DNA of 64,000 bases from Flavobacterium pisciphilum (GTDB lineage: Bacteria > Bacteroidota > Bacteroidia > Flavobacteriales > Flavobacteriaceae). This document shows, one piece after another, positions 10,601 to 22,600 of the stretch. The first letter of the stretch is position 1. Every line of letters begins with the position of its first letter. The notes under the pieces are model-generated. The model was given only the letters and a program-made list of their open reading frames with translations. It had not been told where the DNA came from and did no database searches. Made by a program: the position numbers and the translations under genes. The stretch covers positions 620,001 to 684,000 of the forward strand of contig NZ_JAJJMO010000001.1 in NCBI RefSeq assembly GCF_020905345.1, read 5' to 3'.

Positions 10601-13600
10601 ATGATTCTGTCTTGTGGTAATTGGATTGAATTGTTGTTATTTTCTCGAATAAGAATAAATTCAACTTTGGTATCTTCCAAGATATAATCAATTCTATCTT
10701 GAGGATAATTTGAATCAATCGGTACGTAAGCTCCACCCGCTTTTAGTACTGCCAACATTCCTATTATCATTTCCAAACTTCTGTCTAGACATAAGGCAAT
10801 AAGTGTGTTTGGCACAAAAGTTTTTCCTGTTCTTTCTTCATATTGTACTCGAATGTAATGAGCTAACTGATTGCTCTTTTCATTGAGTTCATTATAAGTC
10901 AGTGATTGCTCTTCAAATACTATAGCCGTTTTATTCGGAGTCTTAGCTACTTGTTCTTCAAATAACTCTTGAATCGTTTTCTCCTTCGGATATTCTTTTT
11001 CGGTTGCATTCCAATTGCGAACAATTTCTTTGTAATCCTCTGAATCAAGAATACTTAAATCTGAGTAATTACTAGTAGGCTTTTCAACCAATTTTTCAAG
11101 TAAGAAAATATAATTCTTAATCAATTTTGCTATAGTAGTTTTACTAAATAAACTAGTTGCATAACTAACTAATCCTCTTAACTCATCCTGACTATCATCT
11201 ATTGTAATTGATAAATCAAGTTTCTCTGTTTGAGAATCACTTTCAATTTCATAAGGTTTGAAATATTCTTTTTGTTGTGCTGTTTTTTTGTTCTGATTAT
11301 TAAAACTTCGAACCATAAACATTATCTGAAAAATAGGATGTCTTGACATATCACGTTCAACACCTAATTCATCAATTAATTTCTCAAAAGGTAAGTCCTG
11401 ATGTAATTGAGTATTTATTTGTTCTTGATGCACTTGTTGGATTAATGCTTCAAAACTTTGAGAATTACTAAGGTGTGTTCTGTTTACTTGTGTATTAACA
11501 AAAAAACCAATCAGTTCCTCTGTTTGCATGTAATGTCTATTTGCCATAACACTACCAATGACAATATCATCTTGCCCTGTATATTTGTTAAATAAGATAT
11601 TAATACTACTTAGTAAGACACTATTTAATGTTATCCCATAATATTGAGTCAATGCGCGTAATTTTTGACTAAGCTCTTTATCAAGTGTAAACTCTAAACT
11701 TTCTCCCTTATAATCTATTTCTGCAGGTCTGGCATAATCCGTAGGAAATTCTAAAGTCTGGAATCCAGATAGTTTATCTTTCCAATAACTTAACTGTTTT
11801 TCTAAGGTTTCTCCAGTCAAATACGCTCGTTGCCACAACGCATAATCCTTATATTGAATCTCTAATTCAGGTAAACTAAAGTTTTTATCGTTGCTAATAT
11901 AAGCTTCGTAATAAGCCGATAATTCTCTTTGAAATACTTCCATCGACCAACCATCACTAGCAATATGATGTGTTGTAATGAGCAATATTGTTTTAGTTAA
12001 TGATTCATCAGATGTGGATTCAATAGTATAAAACGTAACGCGGATAGGATATTCTGTACTTAGATTAAAAGGACGGTTGATGTCTTCTTCAATCAAAGAC
12101 TGATAATCATCGGTATCCATTACGCTAACTTCTTCAATAGAAAGCACTTCATTGTGTACTTTCTGAATACCATGTTCCTGAGCTTCGCTTTGTTCAATGG
12201 TACTTCGCAAGACTTCATGTCTGGAAACAATCTGTTGCAAGGCGTATTTTATACCATCTTTATCTGTAGTCACATCAAGTTCATATAAACCTGGCATATG
12301 ATACGCATTGGTACCTTGTTCATATTGCTCGATAAACCACAAGCGCTCTTGCGCAAATGAAAGTGTCCCTTGATTGGAATCTATTTTTGGGATGATTATT
12401 TGTGATTGTCCAGTAGCATGAACCAATAATTTAGATATGGTTTTGTGCTTAAAAATATCAGCCACTTTAACATTAGATCCTAATAACTTGCTCATACGAT
12501 GCGAAGCCTGTATTGCCAAAATAGAATTACCTCCTATTTTGAAAAAATCATCCGTGGTTCCTACTCGATCTAATCCCAATAGTCCCATCCAAATCTCACA
12601 AACGGCTGTTTCTATTTCGGTGCTTGGAGCAACATAATCTGCTTCAGAAGAAGTAAATTCAGGATCCGGTAAAGCGCGTTTGTCTAATTTACCATTGATG
12701 GTTAGCGGAAAAGATTCCATTGCAACCAAGGCTGTCGGAACCATATAATCTGGCAAGGCTTCCAATAATCTATTTTGAATATCCACCGAAGTCATATCGT
12801 AATCCGATACATAATAACCTACCAAGTATTTAGTAGTTGCTGTTTCGGTCTTTCTTTCTCTAGCCAACACACATACCTGATTGATTCCTTCAATTTGAGA
12901 CATCGCATGTTCTATCTCGCCCAACTCGATACGATACCCGCGAATCTTGACTTGGTCGTCGTTTCTACCAAGATATTCTATATTCCCATCTGCCAACCAA
13001 CGTACCAAATCGCCTGTTTTATACAATTTTGTATACCCTTTTGCTTTATCAACTTCGGTAGCAAATGGATTGTTTACAAAACGCTCCGCTGTTAAATCAG
13101 GACGGTTCAGATATCCTCTGGATAAACCAATACCTCCTAAATACAATTCGCCTATAACTCCTATAGGAACAGGTCTTTGATTAGATGACAAAACATATAC
13201 TTGGGTGTTTTGAATAGGCTTGCCTATGTAAACATTTTTAGTTGAATCAGTCTCATAAAATGTAACATCAATCGAAGCTTCTGTAGGCCCATAAAGGTTG
13301 TGTAATTTTGATGATTGATTACAAATATTCTTATATGTTTGTTCAACGGTATTTTTATTTAATGCTTCTCCACTACAAAATATCTGTTTAATGGAAGTAT
13401 TAAATTTGTCTTCTTTACTAAATAAATAATGATTGTAAGCCTCTAACATACTAGGAACAAAATGTAGAGTCGTCACTTTTTCTTTCTTAATCAGTTCATG
13501 TAAATAATCACTATCCTTATGCCCTTCTGGTTTGGCTATAACAATTTTAGCTCCATACCAATTAGCCCATAAAAGTTCCCATACAGAAACATCAAAAACA

Positions 13601-16600
13601 TAAGGTGTCTTTTGTAAAACAACATCCTCCGAATTTAAAGGATACAAATTTTGCATCCATTCTATTCTATTAACAATACCTGAGTGATTTAACATCGCTC
13701 CTTTAGGTCTGCCTGTAGTTCCTGAGGTGTAAATCACGTAAGCCAAATCCCTAGATTGACTGTATTGATCAAGGTTTGTATTGTCGTTTTTATACAGTTC
13801 TTCTGATAAATCAATGAAGACTACTTTCTCTTGTGGTAAGTTATTAAGACTATCCAAATGTCTTTGACTCAATATAATCTGTGCTTGGGTATCTTCCAAT
13901 ACAAAATCAATGCGCTCTTGTGGAATTGTAGGATCAATAGGCACATAGGCACCTCCTGCTTTTAATACCGCCAATATCCCAATAATCATTTCCAAACTTC
14001 TATCCAGACACAAGGCAATGAGCGTGTTGGGAGTAAGTGCTCTTTGCGTTCTTTCTTGATACTGTTCTCGAATGTAACGTGCTAACTGGTTGCTCTTTTC
14101 ATTAAGCTCATTGTACGTTAATTCCTCTCCTTCATAAACCAAAGCAATAGCATTTGGAGTCTTTAGCACCTGTTCTTCAAACATTTGATAAATTGTCTTC
14201 TCCTTTGGATATTCCTTGTCCGTTGCATTCCAATTGTAAACAAGCTGATCATAAGCTGTTGGAGATAACAAACTAATTTGACGATGGGATTTGTTAGGAG
14301 CTGACAACACTTGATTTAGAATATTCGTCAAGGTCGCCAGATGCTCTTTCGCTTTACTTTGCGTTAGGTAATTACCATCATAATTAAACTTAATGGTCAA
14401 CAACTCGCCTTGCTCGAAAGCCATAATATTTAATGGATAATCTACTTTCTCTATTGCGTTTCTTAAACTTACGCTCGATGTTTCTTGACCCTCATCTCCT
14501 TCAGGCACAGGGTAGTTTTCAAAAATGAACAAACTATGAAAAAGGCGCTCTCCTTCTTTTTGTAATTTTGCCAAGTCGGCAAAACTATGCGTATTCATCT
14601 CTATAATCTTCTTTTGGATTTGCTGTAATTGATCCAAGATACTGCCCTCATTATTCCAATCAATAATCAATGGTAAAGTATTGATGTACAAACCAACACT
14701 TTCCTCTATCCCATCAACAGGTAGTTCTCTTCCTGATATTGTGGTTCCAACTATACTCTTTAGATTATTGCTATACACATGCAGTAGCTTATGCCAGATA
14801 AACTGAATCATTACATTGACAGTAATCCCTTCTTTCTGTGTAAAAGCTTTCAATTGATTGTACAATTCTCCTTTGATTTCACAACTGCTATTGGCAGATA
14901 CTTCTACTTGCTTATAACTCTTAAAATCAATCGGATTGCTAAGCAATGCACTGATATCGTTGCTGCTTTCTACTTCCGTTAAAGTATTTTTCCAATAACG
15001 ATCTACATCATTTTTATGTCTACCAATATATTCTTGGGTTTGAATATAAGCCGTATCTTCTTTTATTTTTACCGCTCTATTATTGATCAAATCATGGTAA
15101 TAAGAGTCGATATTCGTTAATAAAAGAGGTCCACTCCAACCATCTGATATACTATGATGCTCTGTTTTTAATACTGTATAATAGTTCTCTGCCTGTTTGA
15201 TAATATACAACCTGAGCAAGGTCGGCTGGGTCAAATCAAAGTTTTGTTTTCTATCTTCAATCTGAATAACTTCTATTGCAACATCTCTCTCCTCTTGAGT
15301 AAGAAGATGGCTAATATCATGTAACTGATAATTTAGTTTTCCATTCTTATAGATAATCTGAATTATATCTTCTTCCCAATTGAAAGCCGTACGCAAACTC
15401 GGGTATTGAGCAATACAATATTCCCAAGCATTGATGTAGGCATTGACATCTAGATATTGGTGGTAATCAAATAACAATTGCACACGATAAGCATCGTCTT
15501 GGCTCTGGCTTACTGCATGGTAAATAAATCCTTGCTGCAGACTCGTAGCTGGGTAAATATGTGTTATTTCGTTTTGAGTCGATTTAGCAATTACTTCCAA
15601 CTCACTTAATAAAGCTTGGCTAATTTTTATTGACTTAAAGTCACTTGGTGTGTAACTACTGCCTTCTTCTTCAAGTTGCTCTTTACAATGTTTGATGATT
15701 CTTGTTATCGCTGTTTTAAAACTAGCTGCTAGCTGTTTTGTGGTGTGCGCTCCTAACTTGGTCACGATATTAAAGCCTATTTGACCATGACGAACATTAC
15801 CATTTATACTGATAATATGATGATCTAGATTTTCAGAATCAATACTAACACCACTACTCTCTGAAGCAAACTTCCACTCTTCCTGCTGGGTATCAAATTG
15901 ACCCAAATAGTTGAAATTTATTGGAGGTAGATTTTTATACGTGTACTCGCTTGTACTCTGGGTCGCAAAAGAACCAAACCCTAATCCTTTGTTAGGAATC
16001 TTACGCATGCTTTCCTTAACAAACTGTATGCTCTCTTTCAGACTGTTTCTTACTTCTAATCTAACTGGAAACATTGTAGTAAACCAACCTACTGTTCGAC
16101 TGTGGTCAATAGCCGAATTGATATCTTCTCTACCATGTCCTTCCAAGGTAATTCCTTGAATATCCTGACCGTTAATCTCTTGAAGAGCATAGGTTAAGGC
16201 GGTTAATAATAAATCATTAATCTCTGTATGATAGGCTTTGGAAGCTTCCTGAAGTAACGATTTGGTAAGTTGTGTGTCTAACTCAAAACTCTCTTCGCTA
16301 GGCTCATTATCATGCTCTTCCAAATGATAATCTGGTAGCCCTTTTAATTGCTCTTCCCAATAAACCTCTTCTAATGGATGTTCCTGCGGATACCCTTTAG
16401 CACCTTCAACCCATTGACGGTAACTACTGCCTTTGGATGGCAAGGTCTTTCCTTCATATAAATTTTTAATATCTTCAGCTAAAATTCGCCAACTTACCCC
16501 ATCCACAATCATGTGGTGTAGGGCAAAATGAATTCGGGCACTACCGTCTGCATATCCATGCAAATAACCTACCTGAAATAAAATACCTTCTTCTAAATCA

Positions 16601-19600
16601 AAAGCGCTTTGCCAAACAGTAAGAATATCATGAATTTCATCCTCTGTATGTTGGCTTACATCCAAAGTCTTCAGTTCTGGCAAGATAATTTCTGGTTGGT
16701 ATTCCTGTTTCCAATCCAGTTTTCCTGTTGTTGGATTCTGCTCTTTGCTGTAAACAATGCGTAACACGTCATGGTAAGCAACCAACTCTTTGATAACTGT
16801 TGTTAGTTGATTGGTGTTTAATTCCCCAACTCTGATTAAAAAACTTTGGTTCCAATGGTTGGGTTTTGACAAACTTCCCTCTTCGATTTGATCAACAAAC
16901 CATTGTTGTATTGGCAGAAAATCTAACGCTCCTGTTAATACACCTTGTTCTGTTTTAAGGGTAACTTCGGATTTCTTTCTGCTTAGATGGTCGGCTAACT
17001 TTTCAATGGTTTTGTATTCGAAGATATCTTTTACCTGACAAACAAAACCTGCCTGACGAATGCGACTTGACACCTGAATACTTAATATTGAATCTCCTCC
17101 TATTCGAAAGAAATTATCTGTTATACTAACCTTATCTATATTTAGAACTGTTTGCCAAATCTCACATAATCTCACTTCTATTTCAGAAGTAGGTCCAACA
17201 TAATCTACTTCTGAAGAAGTAAATTCTGGATCCGGTAAGGCGCGTTTGTCTAATTTACCATTGATGGTTAATGGAAAGGATTCCATTGCTACCAAGGCCG
17301 TAGGAACCATATAATCTGGTAAGACTTGGGACAACTTCTCCGTAATTGATGCCTGATTAATTGTAAGTTCATGCGCATCTAACACATAATAACCTACCAA
17401 ATATTTAGTCTTGGATGTTTCTGTTTTTCTTTCTTTGGCCAACACACACACCTGCTTGATTCCATCAATTTGAGACATGGCGTGTTCAATCTCACCCAGT
17501 TCGATACGATATCCTCGAATCTTGACTTGGTCGTCATTTCTACCAAGATATTCTATATCTCCATTCGATAACCAGCGTGCTAAATCTCCTGTTTTATACA
17601 ATTTGGTGTACCCTTTGGCTTTATCAGCTTCAGTAGCAAATGGATTGTTTACAAAACGCTCCGCTGTTAAGTCTGGACGGTTTAGGTATCCTCTGGACAA
17701 TCCTTCTCCCCCAATATATAATTCTCCAGAAACTCCTATAGGAACAGGTGTTTGATTAGTAGAAAGAATGTACGTTTTTAAATCGGCTATTGATTTACCA
17801 ATGTTCGATTGTATGATTTCATCTTTTTTAATTTCTTTGTATGTAACATGCACCGTGGTTTCTGTAATACCATACATATTGATAAGTCTAGTATTTAGAT
17901 TACTTTTCAATTGATAATCCCACCAGCTACTTAATTGATTAGTGTTTAGAGCTTCTCCTCCAAATATTATATATCTTAAACTCAAATCAGATTGCCCCAA
18001 TCCATTAGCAATATCCGCGAATCGATAAAAAGCAGAAGGCGTTTGGTTTAAAACACTCACTTTTTCTTTTCTACATAATTGATAAAAACCTTCTAGGTCT
18101 TGTGCTTGTTCTTTAGAAATAATGATTAGTTTACCTCCATAAACTAATGCTCCCCATAATTCCCAAACACTAAAATCAAATGCATAGGAATGGAACAATG
18201 TCCATACATCTTCTTCATTAAAACCAAACTGAGAATCAGTACTGGTAAACAAACGCATAACATTACAATGCATCTGCATTACCCCTTTAGGTTTTCCTGT
18301 GGTTCCTGATGTATAAATCACATAAGCCAAATCAGTAGATTGACTCTGTTGATCAAGATTTGTATTGTCCTCTTTTTTATACAGTTCTTCTGTTAAATCG
18401 ATATAAATAACCTTATCCAGCGGAAGTGCCTTTTCATCTAAGTGTCTTTGGCTTAAAACAATCGCTGCTTGGGTATCTTCCAAGATATAATCAATTCGTT
18501 CTTGTGGAATTGTAGGATCAATAGGTACATAAACACCACCGGCTTTTAAAGTCGCCAATATTCCAATAACCATTTCCAGACTTCTGTCCAAACACAAAGC
18601 GATGAACGTGTCGGGAGTAAGTAATTGTTGTGTTTTTTCTTGATACTGCTCTCTAATGTAATGTGCTAACTGGTTGCTTTTTTCGTTTAGCTCCTGATAA
18701 GTCAACGATTTGTTTTCGAATACTATTGCTACATTATTTGGAGTCTTTTCTACCTGTTCTTCAAATAATTCTTGAATCGTTTTGTCTTTCGGATGTTCCT
18801 TATCCGTTGCATTCCAATTGTAAACAAGCTCATCATACGCTACCGAAGTAAGCAAACTAATTTCGCTATACGCTTTATTAGGTGCTTTAGTTAACTCATC
18901 TAAAAGATGGATGTAATGATGGATTAACCTAACTATTGTCTCTTTATCAAACAAGCTAGTAGCATAGCTAATCTCACCTGCAATTTCTTCCCCGCTATCA
19001 TTAATAAAAATTGACAAATCAAATTTTGCTACCTCATAAACATCTTCTATCTGAAAAGGTTTAAGGTAATTTTTCTCTTGATTAGACGCACTCTCAGAAG
19101 TACCAAAACTTTGTACTCCAAAAAGAACCTGAAAAACAGGATGTCTTGAGGCATCACGTTCAACTCCTAACTCATCAATTAATTTCTCAAAAGGTAAGTC
19201 CTGATGCAATTGAGTGTTTATTTGTTCTTGATGCACTTGTTGAATCAGTTCTTCAAAACTTTGAGAGTTGGTAAGCTGTGTTCTGTGCGCTTGCGTATTG
19301 ACAAAAAACCCAATAAGTCCTTCTGTTTGTCTATGGTGACGGTTGGCTGTTGCAGTACCAACCACAATATCATTCTGTCCTGTATATTTACTCAAGAGAA
19401 TATTCACACTACTTAACATCAAACTGTTTAAGGTTATCCCGTACTGATGAGTTAATGCGCGCAATTTTTGACTAAGCTCTTTATTAAGTGTAAACTCCTG
19501 ATGGTCCCCACTATAATCTATTTCTGCGGGTCTGGCATAATCCGTAGGAAATTCTAAAGTCTGGAATCCAGACAATTTCTCTTTCCAATAACTTAGCTGC

Positions 19601-22600
19601 TTTTCTAAGGTTTCCCCAGTCAAATACGCTCGTTGCCACAATGCATAATCCTTGTATTGAATCTCTAATTCAGGTAAACTGAAGTTTTTATCATTGTTAA
19701 TATAAGCTTCATAATAAGCCGATAATTCTCTTTGAAATACCTCCATCGACCAACCATCACTAGCAATGTGATGTGTTGTAATCAGCAATATTGTTTTAGT
19801 TAATGATTCAATAGTATAAAACGTAACGCGGATAGGATATTCTGTACTTAGATTAAAAGGACGGTTGATGTCTTCTTCAATCAAGGACTGATAATCATCG
19901 GTATCCTTTACACTAACTTCTTCAATAGAAAGCGCTTCATCGTGTACTTTCTGAATACCATGTTCCTGAGCTTCGCTTTGTTCAATAGTACTTCGTAAGA
20001 CTTCATGTCTTGAAACAATCTGTTGCAAGGCATATTTTATACCTTCTTTATCTGTAGTCACATCAAGTTCATATAAGCCTGGCATATGATACGCATTGGT
20101 ACCTTGTTCATATTGCTCGATAAACCACAGACGCTCTTGGGCAAATGAAAGTGTGCCTAGATTGGAATCTATTTTTGGGATGATTATTTGTGATTGTCCT
20201 GTAGCGTGAACCAATAATTTAGATATGGTTTTGTGCTTAAAAATATCAGCCACTTTAACATTAGATCCCAATAACTTGCTCATACGATGCGAAGCCTGTA
20301 TCGCCAAAATAGAATTACCTCCTATTTTGAAAAAATCATCGGTGATTCCCACTCGGTCTAATGCAAGTAAGTTCATCCAAATCTCACAAACGGCTGTTTC
20401 TATTTCGGTGCTTGGAGCAACATAATCTGCTTCAGAAGAAGTAAATTCAGGATCAGGTAAAGCACGTTTGTCTAATTTACCATTGATGGTTAATGGAAAA
20501 GATTCCATTGCAACCAAGGCTGTCGGAACCATATAATCCGGCAAGACTTCCAATAATCTATTTTGAATATCAACCGAAGTCATATCGTAATCCGATACAT
20601 AATAACCGACCAAGTATTTAGTGGTAGCTGTTTCGGTTTTTCTTTCTTTAGCCAACACGCATACTTGATTGATTCCATCAATTTGAGACATCGCATGTTC
20701 TATCTCGCCCAACTCGATACGATATCCTCGGATTTTAACCTGATCGTCGTTTCTACCAAGATATTCTATATTACCATCTGCCAACCAACGTACCAAATCG
20801 CCTGTTTTATACAATTTTGTGTAGCCTTTTGCTTTGTCCGATTCGGTAGCAAATGGATTGTTTACAAAACGCTCCGCTGTTAAATCAGGACGGTTTAGAT
20901 ATCCTCTAGATAATCCTACTCCTCCTAGATACAATTCACCTATAACTCCTATAGGAACAGGAGCTTGATTGGGAGAAAGAATATAAACTTGGGTGTTTTG
21001 AATAGGCTTGCCTATGTAAACATTTTTAGTTGAATCAGTCTCATAAAATGTAACATCAATCGAAGCTTCTGTAGGCCCATAAAGGTTGTGTAATTTCGAT
21101 GATTGATCGTAAATATTCTTATATGTTTGTTCAACAGTATTTTTATTTAATGCTTCTCCACTACAGAAAATTTGCTTTATTGAAGAACTAAATTTATCTT
21201 CTTTACTAAATAAATAATGATTGTAAGCCTCTAACATACTAGGAACAAAATGTAGAGTCGTCACTTTTTCTTTCTTAATCAATTCATGTAAATAGTCACT
21301 GTCCTTATGCCCTTCTGGCTTGGCTATAACAATTTTAGCTCCATACCAATTAGCCCATAAAAGTTCCCATACAGAAACATCAAAAACATAAGGTGTCTTT
21401 TGTAAAACAACATCCTCCGAATTTAAAGGATACAAATTTTGCATCCATTCTATTCTATTAACAATACCTGAGTGATTTAACATCGCTCCTTTAGGTCTAC
21501 CTGTAGTACCCGAGGTGTAAATCACATAAGCCAAATCCGTAGATTGACTATATTGATCAAGGTTTGTATTGTCGTTTTTATACAGTTCTTCTGATAAATC
21601 GATGTAAATAACCTTATCCTGCGGTAAGCTACTAAGACCGTCAATATGTCTTTGGCTCAATATAATCTGTGCTTGGGTATCTTCCAATACAAAATCAATG
21701 CGTTCTTGTGGAATTGTAGGATCAATAGGCACATAGGCACCTCCTGCTTTTAATACCGCCAATATTCCAATAATCATTTCCAGACTTCTGTCCAGACACA
21801 AGGCAATTAGCGTATCGGGAGTAAGTGCTCTTTGCGTTTTTTCTTGATACTGTTCTCGAATGTAACGCGCTAGCTGGTTGCTCTTTTCATTAAGTTCATT
21901 ATAGGTTAATTCAGCGCCTTCATAAACCAAAGCAATAGTATTTGGAGTCTTTAGCACCTGTTCTTCAAACATTTGATGAATTGTCTTCTCCTTTGGATAC
22001 ACCTTATCGGTTGCATTCCAATTGTAAACAAGTTGATCATAAGCTGTTGGAAATAACAAACTAATTTCATTATACGCTTTATTAGGCGCTTTGGTTAACT
22101 CATCTAAAAGATGAACGTAATGATGGATTAACCTAACTATGGTGTCTTTATGAAACAAGCTAGTAGCATAGCTAATCTCAACTGCGAGTTCTTCTCCACT
22201 ATCATCAATAAAAATTGACAAATCAAATTTTGCTACCTCATAAACATCTTCTATCTGAAAAGGTTTAAGATAATTTTTCTCTTGATTGGACGTACTCTCA
22301 GAAGTACCAAAGCTTTGTATTCCAAAAAGAACCTGAAAAACAGGATGTCTTGAGGCATCACGTTCCACTTTCAACTCATCAATTAATTTCTCAAAAGGCA
22401 AGTCCTGATGCAATTGAGTATTTATTTGTTCTTGATGTACTTGTTGGATTAATGCTTCAAAACTTTGAGAATTACTAAGCTGTGTTCTGTGCGCTTGAGT
22501 ATTGACAAAAAAACCAATCAGCCCTTCTGTTTGCCTGTGAGGACGGTTACCTATTACAGTACCAATCACAATGTCATTCTGTCCCGTATATTTACTCAAG

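Larger units (their letters stand above)
6580..14282 (-). repeat. Tandem dimodule duplication in gene 2, second-transcribed copy (A-T-C-A-T-E-C)
   Basis: Partner of the copy at 14341-22070, encoding A(Ser)-T-C-A(X3)-T-E-C. It differs from its partner chiefly in the core of the second A domain, which matches gene 3. The ends are approximate. Confidence 0.8.

Noticed and set aside
6580..17386. The near-identical repeats might be an assembly error
   Set aside because: The two copies carry scattered real differences and sit next to different A-domain cores, and the reading frame is intact through both. True duplication is more likely, though long reads would settle it.
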